Origin: Sindora glabra
Taxonomy: Eukaryota; Streptophyta; Magnoliopsida; Fabales; Fabaceae
Length of the DNA: 64,000 nt
Direction: 5' to 3'
Assembly (NCBI GenBank): GCA_020226215.1
Contig: CM035233.1
Span: 37,966,027 to 38,030,026 of the forward strand
The notes beneath the pieces are model-generated. The model had not been told where the DNA came from, made no database searches, and was given only the letters and a program-made list of their open reading frames with translations. Numbering within the stretch: the stretch's first letter is position 1; every line of letters begins with the position of its first letter. Of the stretch, positions 52,294-64,000 are shown one piece after another. A program made the position numbers and the translations under genes.

Positions 52294-54819
52294 GAAGTGT
52301 TATAATCAAAGTTTAAATTGTGAAATACATTAATTGGTGTGTGGTAATCGCATTTCGAGCAAATTTGAATCACATCAAATGTTTTATTTTTGCATCAACT
52401 TGTAATATTTTACAACACAATTGTGACTTATTAAGATTACAATCACATTCTTAATGGTTAAAGGGAAATGTTTGATATATTTTTTATTTTTGAGAGTATA
52501 TTATATATTTTTTAATAGGCAATAAAATTTATAGAATTATGGATTTTACAGCATGTAAAAGAGAAGAAAGCATGGGTGAATTCATGACGCTAAGTAAAAT
52601 TATTTTTTTTATAAATTCTAGACCAACAATTGTATTTACATAGTATAATTTAAAGATAGATTACAAGAATGATAATTATTAGTATGGTGAAATAATTTAA
52701 ATTTTATTATTCACCAAATTTAACAACAAATTCATTTTTATTTTAATGCAATATTGCACTCCAACTTCCTGAATCATGATTAATCTCATGAAAATGCAAT
52801 CAAATTGCAAATAGAATCACTACCTCTTCTCAATGGAGAACCTTTGTTCTTATAGAACACACTTTTACTAGTTATGATGGGAAAAATGTAGCCAAATATT
52901 TAGGGAAGTAGGAACCCATCTTATAATGTAAGTTGGGATATGATTTTACTCATTATGAAATCCACACTTATTAATTTGAGTTAGGCCTAAATATCAATAA
53001 AAGTACAATAATTTAAGTTACTAATTGAGTTAATTACGTTGATACTAATTTATATTTATAAATTATGAGAGGTCCCTGACTAAAAATTTTAATATTAAAA
53101 AATAATAATAGCATTATTCGTGACAAAAAGACTTCTAATACAAAATAATAATAGTCTCCCTCTCCTAAACCTATTCCTTTCGAAGTTCAGAGCCCCATAA
53201 AAAGTATACTTAAATCTATTATTTATTGCTAATTGGATTTTACCTGAACAATATGCGTGTGGGAGCCATAACAAATGTTCAATAGATTAATGATGACGTG
53301 ACAAAAACCACAACCATGGACAAACTACATTTGGCTTCACCATGACCTCGTCTCCTTGGTGCATTCTATGTTGACCATTCTAAAAAAGGGTAGCAATTTA
53401 AGCACTCAGAAGTCAAGGCCACAATGGACTTGTTTAATAAATGATTTTTGGAATGATGTTTTGTTGATTTGATTACAATTAATTGATCAACTTATTAATA
53501 AATTAATTTTAACATTTTGTAATCAATTAATTATTTCTTATTAATTTTAATTTTTTTAATTTTATCCTTCCTAAAAAAATCTTAAAGTACTTATATTGAT
53601 TTCTTAAAAAAAATTTAATAACCACAAAAATTATATTAATTTAACTTTAAAAAATATTTAATAAATTATAATGATATATTATTTATAAAAAAATTTAAGC
53701 AACTAAATAATAGGTACCTTAAAATATTAAAATATTATTAAAATAAAAGAATAATAAAATAATTCATAAAATATATTCATATTCTTATTTATCATTTTAT
53801 ATATAAATAACTGATTTTATCAAATATTTTTATTTAAACAGTTAATACAATTAACTGATTAAATTAATTAATACAATTAATTATCAATTAATCGCTAATA
53901 TAATTAATTAATTATCAAATAATATTACAGTGAAAAAAAGCTTTTCACATTATGAAACGAAACGGTCCTGTGCTAAAATGGGGTACAAAGTCCCATGATA
54001 TATGATAAGAGTTTGTCCAAAACGGAAAAAAAGGCTATTTCTATAAATCTTGCTTTGTGAACTAATAAGTTACAGCTACAAAGATAAAAGTGAATCTCAT
54101 ATTACTTGAGACTCGCTTTTTTCTCCCTTGTGCCAATATGAATTGTGAAATTAATATAATTTATGAGATGAAGATGATTTTTTGAAAAAACATTTAAGGG
54201 CCATTCACAATCGCAAGTGATTCACAATAAAACGTGTGGGTTTTTACACATTTGTATAGAACCTATACCTATGTCTAATTGTTAGTTGTGAATTGGCAAT
54301 AAATCTTGTTGATTGTGCAACTAACTTCTCTAATTCAACAATTACACACTTGTCGCATCCACCAATTTCATTCATGACTTGAGACGCACCCAAATTCCCA
54401 CCTCTCTAATCATCTTAGCTAAGCAGCTTCCACCATAATCTTTGTATCGGTAAAATGCTTCTTAGATGTAATGATCCTTTGAATAATGCTACTCCAACAA
54501 CCAAATTCCACAAAGAATCACAAACCTTTAATTGGAAACTATTGATTTGTCATGCTGTCAGTTACCAACAACTTTTGAAGAGGTGCGCTTTTTTTGTATC
54601 TCACTGTTCATGGTGGATTGTGAGAATAACATTAATCAAATTTTTTCTCCTTGATGAAATATGCCTCTTGTCAAAGTCATACCATTTAAGTCAATAACCA
54701 ATAATACTAATCAAAAACAAAAATAGAGATCCAGAATCAGAATAGAGAAAAGGAAAAACCTAAGGGGAACTGAGAATTAAACACCATTGTGTCCAAAATT
54801 TAAGGGACGACTAAATGAA
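52294..54819. other. intergenic DNA, no gene identified
   Basis: Mostly AT-rich. At about 53420-53935 there are many TTAATTAAT and AATTGATTA words, perhaps an AT-rich MITE. A plus-strand frame of 80 codons at 54455-54697 has no secure family match. This region lies downstream of the receptor-kinase pseudogene. Confidence 0.45.
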
Positions 54820-57800
54820 TCAGATTACATTTGAATGTTGTCGCCAACTAGAACCAAGACTAGATGACGATTCCAAACTACAGCCAGTAAATGGAGGCTT
54901 GGAAGGAGCTGGTAGTTCTTCATCCCTTTGGTTGAGCATTTTCATCACTGCAGTCATGCTACAGAAGTCCCACATGGATAAATCTTAAAATTTCACCAAC
55001 GTCTCTAGATTCCATGCTTCCATCAATAATTTCATCAACAGTGTTTCTTTGGAAATGCTTCCATGCCTAAAAAGAGAATCCCAGAAATTCCCTGGTTATC
55101 AATAACTAATAGATGCAGCAAAACTCGGAACTCGTACAGTAAGCATTGCATAAAAATACTAATGGAATGGGGAAGTTATGAGAATTTACATGACCAACAA
55201 TAGTTTCAAAAGTTTCAGCAGGCTGAAATTTGATGTTCTGAATTCCACTAACAACATCAAGCGCAAGTACCCCAAAGCTGTAGATGTTATTCCACTAACA
55301 ATTCCACTAGTGTCAACTTTTTGTTATTCATCCCTCAGCGAGATATTCTGGGGCCATATAATCCCTATAAATGGAGGGTACAAGAGTAAAAAAATCAGTA
55401 ATGCTCTTGTAAATGAGATAACTGGACTGAATTTTTTCATCCAAATAATTGTGCAAGAAATACTTACAATGTGCCTTCAATAGCAGCACTAACATGAGTC
55501 TGGTTACATGACATAAACGTTGCCAAACCAAAATCAGCAATTTTCAGCTTATGTTTCAAGTCCAACAAGATGTTGCTAGCTTTGTCCCTGTGGATTATCT
55601 GCACTTGACAACACTTATGTAGCTATTCCAAACCTTCGGCTACCCTGATGATAATTCCAAGTCGTTTTGGCCAATCTAATTGCATTTTCTGCTTTGGATC
55701 TTCCTTCCGTATGTACTACAGAAGTAATGAGGTCAACAAAATGGCATTATCAAAGTCATGCATTCTTATTTGCTATTAAATACTGATAATATAGGAAAGG
55801 CCAAGCATGTAGTCTTAATAGCAATGGCTTACCAAATAACATATAGGCAAGGCTTTTGTTTGCAAGAAATTCACAGACGAGAAAGCTGTCTGTTGATGTG
55901 AAGTAGTAGCCAATAAAACGAAGTAGATTTTTGTGTTGAACTCTACTGATTACTTCCATTTCATTGTAAATATCTTGTATCCGTTTCTTTCAACTTACAA
56001 ACATAAGTTTTATTGCAATTTCTCTACCATTTGGTAAGATTTCTTATTTAAACACTAATAAGTAATCTGATAATAGAACCATAGAACGTGTAAGACAAAA
56101 TTTTAGGCATATACCTTGTATATATGGTGCCAAATCCTCCTTCGCCAAGCTTAGAGGATTCGTTGAAGTCATCAGTTGCTTTTGCCAATGTTGAGTAGTT
56201 AAATATATCTGCTTTATCACAAATTCACAATGGTATATGACTTTTATCATTGAAGAATACCTTCTCTATTTCTTGCGAGACAACGTGGTTTGTAAGTGCT
56301 TTTACCTACATAATATCCAATTATAATAGCCAATAAGCAAGCGGCAATTCCAACAAGAACATAAGAAACATACTCTAATGGAGCATCTGCCTGGCAGTAA
56401 ACCAATAATTATATGACCATCAAGTTGGAGTATACTTAGCAGAAAATTTGAATGCCACATCGCTACACACTTCATAATTTGTCATAGAAACTGTTCTGCA
56501 AATATATAGTGTTATCCTATAGAGCCATACCTTAGCCATGGAGAAGTTTTTCAAGCCTCAACGAACACAATTACATCTACTCTTATTTCACAATCTTAAT
56601 TGTGCAATTTTTGAGAGTACACACGATGTCAAACATTTGGCATTTTCATGATGATACTCATGCAATTTGGTCCCATGCACTTTTCCATTTCTAGTTTTAT
56701 TAAAGCGCAACAATCAAGACTACCGAGGAAAAATAATTGAAATTGACCTCTACTTCTCCGGCTCTTTTTTCGCCGGTGAAGTCATAATCAGCGTAATGCA
56801 AAAAGCAGCCAGCATCATGCACATGACCTTCTATTGATGGCAGGCAAGACAAAGAAGTGCTAGCTGCATTAGACATGCAAGCAGAACAATAATCAATCTC
56901 TAACATCATCCAACAGGCAGCTAGACCGACAGCCAAACCTGAAGGCAATTTCCCTTGCATTGATATAAAGCCATCATGGTCGAGTGCCTTTGATGCCATC
57001 TTGAAAATTAAATGTTTAGCCATGCTTGGAAATTCTTCATTTTCTTCTATGCTGTCACCGCGTCTCTATATTCAATCCCCAAATACAAATCAGTAAAATA
57101 TGTTGAATGAAGAGAAATTATTGCTGAACCACTCTGAGACACCAAATTACATCATCAAGGTAACAAGAACAGAGATCAAACAAGAAATTGGCAACCATTT
57201 AACTCATAATAATTCAAACAAACTCTTGTATGGTAAAACCATGTCCAAATAATCTTGCCCTGCCTATTTAGTGGTGGCAAATGGGTAATATCCATCAGAA
57301 AGAAGCAATGTCAACAAAGTAAAAACAATTCTCCCTTGCAGACGTTCACACTTCTGATTCAAATGCTGCCCATAGGACCTCAACATTATTTTGAACTTGC
57401 AGGTTATGTTTCTAATCATGATTTTAAATTGCAATCACAACTAATATTGTGCAAGGTACCTTCTCCAATTGTAGTTTGCTGCAATTTTTATCCTACAACA
57501 ACTATATTCTCCTATAATTGCGATAGCTACATTGCAAAAACCATAGTTTAAACCATACCCAGACTTACAATATGATTTTCCTTCAGTTTCTTACAGAAAA
57601 ATCAATTTTTTTGGTCATTAACCTCAAAGTAAGAAAAAAAAAAGGAGGGGGAGGGGGGGATAAACCATTACAAAGTCATAAACCTTTTTTGCAATTACGG
57701 ACTAACTTGGGGAGAAAGAAAATAAGATAACCAAACCAAAAAAAAAAAAAAAGCTTTAAATCATTCGGTCCATTGATTTCGTGATAAAAACTATAATTCT

Positions 57801-58160
57801 CTGCCTTGATGAATCACCCATCAGAATAAGCTTCTCCCCCAACATAAGGATTTAAAGCTCATTAGAAAGATCTTTGATGCACTGTGAAAACAAATAGAGA
57901 CGATCAGGTGCCTCCCAACCTTCCTTGAACGAATATTTGCACTGGACCATTTTTGGATTCATCCGTCCGATCAATTTTGTGTAGGTCTCTTCGTACTTGG
58001 TGCCGTGGCGTGCCCAGACGCTTCTGCATGAAAAAGCTAAGACATTAAAATTGGGCTGCGCACAGCTTTCACAAATCCAAAAAAGAAAGACAAGGATTCC
58101 CAAAAGCAGCAATGAGGTTCCCGTGCGTCCATGTCGATTCGCAGAAGCGCACAGGGATGG
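54820..58160 (-). pseudogene. cysteine-rich receptor-like kinase (CRK) pseudogene
   Basis: Minus-strand pieces in the right order for a CRK: signal peptide LLLLGILVFLFWICES (near 58100); first DUF26 ending DRLYLFSQCIKDL, then a stop and a GEAYSDG remnant with the next Cys codon replaced by TGA (about 57800); second DUF26 (57065 to about 56745) with ACWMMLEIDYCSACM and GCFLHYADY; membrane helix VLVGIAACLLAIIIGYYV (about 56310-56395); kinase glycine loop GEGGFG (56131-56146), AIK lysine, IHRDKASNILLD (about 55560-55597), DFG (about 55530), APE (about 55350); tail SSWRQHSNVI. CRKs are plasma-membrane receptors in stress and defence signalling. Inactivating changes include TGA at 55990, TAG at 55623, loss of sequence before the HVGLL/MTAVMKML junction, and a degraded subdomain after APE. 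Splice sites remain visible, e.g. the intron around 55371-55469. Confidence 0.87.
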
Positions 58161-58339
58161 CCTCTGCTTTGGGTTTTTTATTTTGATTTTTCTTTCTTTG
58201 CTGCAATTAGGATTTTGGAAAGTCATATCTAGGGTTATCAAAAAGGTAGGAGCAACAGAATAAACTGCTGGGGTGAAACAATCATATGTTTTTCTAGTAC
58301 AGCAACAAGTTTCGTTAATAGGGGTATAGCTCAATACGT

Positions 58340-60135
58340 TCAGTTACGTTATCATTTCTTTCCCGTCACCATTTTCTTGCCATTCAAGAAATGAAACCAG
58401 TTAATTGGGAGAGCGTGTGTGTTTTAATTTTTTTCCTGAACTAAGCTTTTCTTAATTTCATTCTTAAACCATTTTTTTTCCTCGAGGCATATCTTAAATT
58501 CATTTTCATTTATAATTATAATTAACTCTTTCTAAAATTAATTTTGAAATTTTCTTAAAACATTTAGTAATTTGTGTAATTATTGTAGCATCGCAATAAA
58601 CACAAGAGTAAAATTACAAGTTATGAAATTGCTCGGACAACATAATTTTTTTTCATTTTATAGAAGTTCATTTTATTATATTTATGATAAATCATAGAGA
58701 AACCCTTTCAACTATTCACAATGTGCACATAACCTTAAAAAATATAGAATTATGTAGATAACCTACTTAAACTTCATATATTATGCATCCTAAGTTAACA
58801 TTTTGTTCACTAAATTTAACAAACCAACTCATACGTTAATTATATAATTAATTAATACTACAAAATATATATTCATCCTTTAAGAAATTGAATGCAATGG
58901 AAATTTTGATATTGGTAGGCATCATCAAACATATAGGGTTAGCGTTTCAACATCCACAAATGTTGAATTTTGGAAATGAAAATGTATTAATTAAACTAGA
59001 GTTTCAAAGTTCAAACATAGTGGGTTTGGATTATACAAATGAATTTTTGTAATATAATTAGCCACGAAAAACAACTTAATTTATGAAATTTAATAAATAA
59101 AATAGGAAAATTGTACAACTTATAAAGTTTAAGGGAGTTCTTTACACATTTTCATAATTCAAGAAATTATATGCATATTGCAAATTGTTCAAGGTCGGGG
59201 GTTTTTGGCACTATTTTGTGGACTATTTCTATTGTCTTTTAGTTACGACCAGATTAAATGTTTCCCATTTTCTGTTTCTGTTGAATAGTGGGGATATTCC
59301 TTGTTTCCTAAAAGCAATGTTAGGATTTAGGTACTATTTCGTATAAGTAATTAATAAATTAATTAATGGCTAACAATTTAATTAATTCTATAATAAGTAT
59401 TTCATAAAATTAATTATTGATTTAACTAAAATTATAAAATAATATAAGAAGATATATTAATAGAAATAGATATATAAATTAAAATAATTCATATTTATCT
59501 AAAAAGTAAATTATATTAATGTAATTAAAATATTCAAAAGTAAAAATACAATATCTACTATTTAATTAGTTATGTTTTATAAATTTACATATTTATTTAC
59601 TTACATAATTTTTTTATTAATATTTATAATAAAATTGTAATTAGTTAGAATATAATTAATTATATTTTATTTAAGAAAGGGGTTGGAGTTTGAAACACGT
59701 TATTGAAAAAAATATATTTAAATTTATGTTTGAAACATGTTATTTTATTAAATTAATTTTTTTTAAATAAGTTAGTATACAAAATACCTTTAATAGTTGA
59801 CTTATAACTTATTTACAAAAGTATCCAGCGTAAGGTTCAATTTGAAATTACATATTTTGATAGGGTTAGCAGCTACATTTCTTTCCTCCTTAATTGATTC
59901 TGTATCCTACATCCCACTCAAGGGCAACAATAAATCTTCTCTGCACATTTCTTGAAGCATAAATGCACCACTTTATTAATGGTACATTATAAATTCTTCT
60001 GTATATAAATTTGTAAATGTTAACTACTAAAGCAATTGCAAACGAATATATTACAAAATCTCGAAACTAATGACAATTGAAAATTAATAAAAGAGCAGGC
60101 CCATTGCACAAGGTTCTCACTTAGTAGGGTTTGGA
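58340..60135. other. AT-rich intergenic DNA, no gene seen
   Basis: Upstream of the CRK relic. Contains AT-rich tracts (59320-59800) similar in style to 53420-53935, but no coding region. Confidence 0.5.
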
Positions 60136-60137
60136 TA

Positions 60138-60412
60138 GAAGTGTAAAACGGGCAAATCGAACCAGTCCGTATTACCCGTGAAAAAAATAGACTAAATGTC
60201 AATGAGTTCGTATCCTTAAGTTTGTGGATCGGTTCGCTGACTTTAACTATAAGTCGCAAATCGGTCCGTATCCACCTAATCTGTGCGCATTTTGGTTCGT
60301 TTAGACTAGTCTATACTACCCGTAAAAAAAATTAAATTTTAAGTAGTCCAAATCCATTTAAATTCGTAGAGTCTGTAGACCAGTCCGCAAACTTCGATTT
60401 GTTTTACACCCC
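60138..60412. mobile_element. 275-bp MITE with TA borders
   Basis: Imperfect inverted ends, GAAGTGTAAAAC on the left and GTTTTACACCCC on the right, with TA on both sides. The inside has several mirrored CCGTATTACCCGT-, GGTCCGTATCC- and CAGTCCGCAAAC-like words and CG content above the surroundings. No coding capacity. The TA borders suggest a mariner-type element, but this is tentative. Confidence 0.6.
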
Positions 60413-60419
60413 TAGGTTT

Positions 60420-60545
60420 GAAGAGGATAGATATATGTAACTTTACTCTCATAATTGAAAGGTTGTTTTCAAGATTTAAACTCGTGACCTTCAGGTCACA
60501 AGGCAGCAATCTTACTGTTATGCTGAGACTCACCCTCTAAGTCAT
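60420..60545 (-). mobile_element. Au-type SINE (tRNA-derived), fragment
   Basis: On the minus strand AGATTGCTGCCTTGTGACC, the short palindrome GTGACC-TGAA-GGTCAC (60484-60499) and GAGTTTAAATCTTGAAAACA follow each other. This is the tRNA-like core of plant Au SINEs, in which GGTCACGGGTTCGA is the box B region. Box B here has mutated and the 3' part is degraded, so it is an old copy. RNA polymerase III would have transcribed the parent. Confidence 0.6.
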
Positions 60546-60549
60546 AACT

Positions 60550-62390
60550 AAAAATTAATAACAAATAAAAATAACTTTTATCTTAATTCTATTAGAGTTC
60601 AACCTCTTGATAATATTTTTAATGTTAGATAGCTTTTTATACATTAAGAATTATTTTTTTATTAGACTTATTTATTTTAAGATTTGAGAAAAGATATTCT
60701 AATTATTAAAATATGCTGACCTCAAATAAATCCAACCTATCAATGAATATTAGTTGGAATCTAAAATCCACCTTTGCTTAGAGAAAGTAAATCCTTCAAT
60801 TTTTTATTTAGCCCTTAGCCACAATTTTATGGAAAGAAAAAAAGGCTTAAATTTTCCCTTTTTTAATTTTTTTCCCAGTTTCATGCAACTAGTTTTTGTA
60901 TATAATTGTTCCTCCGAAGCGAAATGCTAGCTTGTATAATCAGACTATAGCGCTTCACTGTGTCTAAACTCATATTCCATTTTCTCTGTTATAAGCATGC
61001 TAAATTTCAAAAATGTTTTCTACTAGCACAAATATTAATTTGATAAAATAGATACAAACATCCAGTTGTGTTTTTTCTGATAAGAACTTTTGATTTAAAT
61101 AGTAGTTGATGTTGTTTAAGAGTTTTATTCCTTTTTTTATATTTGGAATTCAATCGATATTTAATGTGTACATTGAATTTCATTAAATATTTATTATGTA
61201 TGTTTAATAATTTAACTTTTTTTTATTATCATGACTAAAAATATCATTCTTTTAAAAATAAAATACGGAGATAATATGTCACTTATTCATTTATACAAGA
61301 GCATATGAAATTTTCTAATAAAAAATATCTTTAAAAAAATAAAGGGACTCTTAGCGATGCGTATACAAGATGTTGCTGGGAAGAAAGTGGGAGAAGACGA
61401 AGAATTGCCCATGTAAAAAGGTAGGATCAGTTCCGTTAAATAAATAAATTATGACCGTTGGTTAACTAGTATGGATTTTAGTGGTGCATAACAATCGATC
61501 ACCATTTTAATTAGTAAACGATTCCTTTAGGTTGTGTTTAGATGTGAAATTTGAAAATTTCAAGGAATTTAAAAATGATTTATTTTAAAATGACTTCATT
61601 TCAATTCTCTTTATTTGGAACATTATTTGTTTGAGCAATTTATATTTATCATAAGAAATTGTTTACTTCTTGAATTTTAACTTTACAAGTTTTAAAAAGG
61701 AAAAGACAAAAATACATTGCCATTGTCAATTTTATAATTTCATTTTTTATGCAACAAATGCTTGATAAAAATATAAATTAATTACAATATTAATATTAAT
61801 TTTTTAATAAATATGATAAATATTCAATTGATTTTTTATATAAAAGATAAGTGCTACAAAATTATCAAATTAACTGAAATATAATATTTACTAATAAGAT
61901 CAAATTGTAGGTTTCTAATTCATATTTAACAATAACAACTTATATATAATTTCTACCTCGAGCTACATTCTCATTTCTTCTTAATTGATAATTAACAATT
62001 ATATTTCTTGCAAAAGTACTGCAAAATGTTATCCACTATTCAATAACTTGAATAGTTGTAATCTCTTCAAGTGTATTATTCTCATCTATTTCAATGTTTA
62101 ATTGATTTGCTAATTCTTCATCTTCTATAGCAAGTAGTGAAAAAGATATCAACTACTATGGTAATGACATTATTGTACGTAATTCTTTAAAGTATTAATT
62201 AATTCATATTATAAAATTGCAAAATACAAATCAATCCAACATACTAAACACTTACTTCTTAGATAGAAAATTAAAATGGGAGACCGAGCATAGGCAATCA
62301 GTGAATACTGCTAATAAAATTCAAACCCAACTCAATCCAACCATGTGTCAATAGTGAAAGGACTCCAAAGTTTACATCCTTCCCAAGGTT
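60550..62390. other. AT-rich intergenic DNA, no gene seen
   Basis: No coding region identified. At about 61526 GGTTGTGTTTAGATGTGAAA resembles MITE ends of hAT-like families, but I found no partner end. Confidence 0.45.
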
Positions 62391-62496
62391 GTCAAAATCG
62401 TAGATCTTACGTAGGATTGGACAAGGAGGTTAAGATTATAATTCGAGAAATCGTAAGTAGGATTGTAGATCTTACCTAAAACGTAAAAATATATAA

Positions 62497-62498
<2 letters not shown>

Positions 62499-62544
<46 letters not shown>
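62499..62544. repeat. (AT)n microsatellite
   Basis: About 46 bp of AT dinucleotides inside the 1.1-kb TIR element. Confidence 0.95.
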
Positions 62545-62547
<3 letters not shown>

Positions 62548-63099
62548 TTTAAAAATATTAAATATAGGTAAAATAATTTCAAACATCCATAATATAGATA
62601 AAATTAAGATTTTATGCAAGTTTTAACGTTAAAACTAGTAATCAAAAGTTCTCTAACATGTTTAAAATCACAAATAACATAAGCAATGTTAGGATTCAAG
62701 TAACAACCATAAACAAAAATTAATATGATCAGATATATTATATAAAGTAAAAAAATTTCATCAATCAATTAAGAAAAATTAAAATTTTTAATCAACATCA
62801 AAAATTAAAATCAATACAATAAATATTAATCATTTAATTAACATCAAAATATAAAAAAATTTATTTAATCAACATAATTAGATAATATATATAATATAAT
62901 ATAATTAGTAAAACCAATAAAATTAGCAATAAAATAAATACAATTAGATAATAAAATTAATATTATATAATTATATAAATATAAAAAATTAAGGAATAAA
63001 GATAATAATAAAGTAACAAATGAATATAAATACATATATAATATAAAATTTGGAAAGTTATAAATATCTATATAAAATCTGAAATAAATATAAATTTTT

Positions 63100-63430
63100 A
63101 AATCTATGTAAAATACTAGAAGATCTTCTGCTTTGTCTTTTAGCTCCCCGTCCTAGCAATGGAATCTGCTTCCTCTGTTCAGCGTCTCCTCTGGTCTGGC
63201 TCTACGTCTGTGTCTGCATCGTTGTCATCTTCTCTGGCAACCTTCGACAATGCATTATGCAGCAACCTCCCGCACAATGTCTTTTTTTTTCTTTCAGCCT
63301 CAAAAAACCCTAAACAATACGCCGTCGTTTTGGCGAATTTCAAAAGTAGTTTCAGCTTCATCTGGGATCGTTATGCACGAACGATTTCAGCGATTTTACG
63401 TTGAAAATCGTGATCCTAGCAGCTGTGAGT
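63100..63430 (+). other. possible captured gene fragment (5' region)
   Basis: GC-richer block inside a transposable element. A plus-strand frame of 81 codons starts at an ATG (63159): MESASSVQRLLWSGS, Ser-rich at first, with no known domain. AAACCCTAA (about 63305), a telo-box motif frequent in plant promoters and leaders, and GCCGTCGTTTTGGCG follow, typical of plant 5' regions. So the block may be a captured promoter or 5' UTR plus first exon rather than a complete gene. Minus-strand frames over the same place have no domain either. Confidence 0.4.
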
Positions 63431-63513
63431 TTTCCTTATAATCGAACTCGTATTGCAGTGGATGAATCGTATAATCGTACGATTCTACGATTGAACTCGC
63501 GATTTTGACAACC

Positions 63514-64000
63514 ATGGTCCCTCTGTCCTTCGCTTTAACATAAGAAAATTCTCAAAAACATCCACAAGCTACTCTTACCTTAGTAAACGAATCAGAGGAA
63601 CAAATTAACTTTTTTCAATCCAGATTCCAGAGAGTTTCCACTGTTTTGAGACAACAAGTGTTGCCTTTTTCCTTTGCTCAAATTCCCAAAAAACAATCTC
63701 TGTTTCTGTTATGTCAGGTCCAACGCCATCTATGGCCTTTTTTTTCTCTTCCCTTGATTATGTTTTCATAGTTTCCTCTTCTGTGTTTCAAACAAAATGT
63801 TTAGTGTTAGGGTAGTCTGTTCATCAATGATAATAGGATTTGCATCTTCATGGGTTGTTGAAATGGGTTCTGTTTGAAAACTAGAAAGTGCATTGATTTT
63901 AACCTCAGGTAAAGACATTTGTATCTCCTAGCGATATAGAATCTGAGGGATGAAATTTGTTTTTGCTCCTAAAATAATGAATTGCCTCATTGATATGTCC
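63514..64000. other. window end, possibly upstream region of a gene
   Basis: Lower AT than most of the window, with CT-rich tracts such as TTTTTTTTCTCTTCCC near 63740, as in plant leaders. No convincing frame inside the window; a gene may begin to the right. Confidence 0.3.

Larger units (their letters stand above)
62397..63513. mobile_element. 1.1-kb TIR element with gene-like cargo
   Basis: Begins GGTTGTCAAAATCG and ends with its exact reverse complement CGATTTTGACAACC, a 14-bp perfect inverted repeat, with subterminal CGTAGATCTTACG- and ATCGTACGATTCTACGATT-type palindromic words. The left half is AT-rich with an AT microsatellite; the right half (63100-63430) is GC-richer and gene-like. 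No transposase and no clear target duplication (flanks CCTTCCCAA and ATGGTCCCT differ), so the superfamily is open. Confidence 0.7.

Noticed and set aside
54455..54697. Weak resemblance to a UDP-glycosyltransferase signature (FFVSHCSW)
   Set aside because: Only a few residues agree; the rest of the motif and the surrounding domain are missing.

Overview
The window is nuclear DNA of a flowering plant, most likely a eudicot. It is very AT-rich, has plant-type introns, and carries plant transposon families (Copia, Mutator-like/MULE, PIF/Harbinger-like, Helitron, Au-type SINE) plus a cysteine-rich receptor-like kinase (CRK) relic. I find no intact host gene. Nearly everything that can be named is a transposable element, an element's cargo, or a pseudogene.

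Layout. 1-5.8 kb: AT-rich, almost featureless, with a 204-bp tandem duplication and a Helitron-type 3' end at 5830. 6.0-6.6 kb: duplicated AT-rich unit. 6.8-9.8 kb: 3-kb foldback element with ~0.85-kb arms. 9.82-12.75 kb: PIF/Harbinger-type element (TTA target duplication) holding a recent array of 126-bp repeats full of short palindromes. 14.1-16.3 kb: almost perfectly palindromic MULE-like element with a 10-bp target duplication. 17.0-51.1 kb: minus-strand Copia retrotransposon, decayed and lacking its reverse transcriptase core. Its promoter-side LTR is split by a 28-kb insertion.

That insertion (23022-51088) is the main object here. It has terminal inverted repeats of about 3.3-3.5 kb. 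It carries a FAR1/MURA-type transposase gene with two nonsense codons (27103-29415), a nine-exon ULP1-like C48 cysteine protease gene on the opposite strand (31930-35220), and a second, inverted transposase 3' end (44.55-45.46 kb). It also has a ~0.75-kb direct repeat whose first copy lies upstream of the protease gene, two Helitron-type ends around an AT-rich repeat field, and several gene-like fragments I cannot name. MULEs carrying ULP1-like genes (the Kaonashi/KI type) are known in plants. The size, the very long inverted repeats and the internal duplications are unusual. The protease keeps all four expected catalytic positions although its exon 3 has a stop codon.

51.3-64 kb: a small element filled with a decayed GAT-rich minisatellite, then a minus-strand CRK pseudogene (54.8-58.2 kb) with recognisable DUF26, membrane and kinase segments. 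Next come a MITE, an Au-type SINE, a 1.1-kb element with 14-bp perfect inverted repeats enclosing a GC-richer gene-like fragment, and a final stretch that may be upstream of a gene beyond the window.

The transposase and protease were probably the element's working genes: the transposase for mobility, the protease with an unknown role, perhaps on SUMO or a related modifier. The present copy looks non-autonomous. The nesting gives a relative history: Copia inserted first, its LTRs diverged, then the MULE inserted at an AT-repeat in the LTR.
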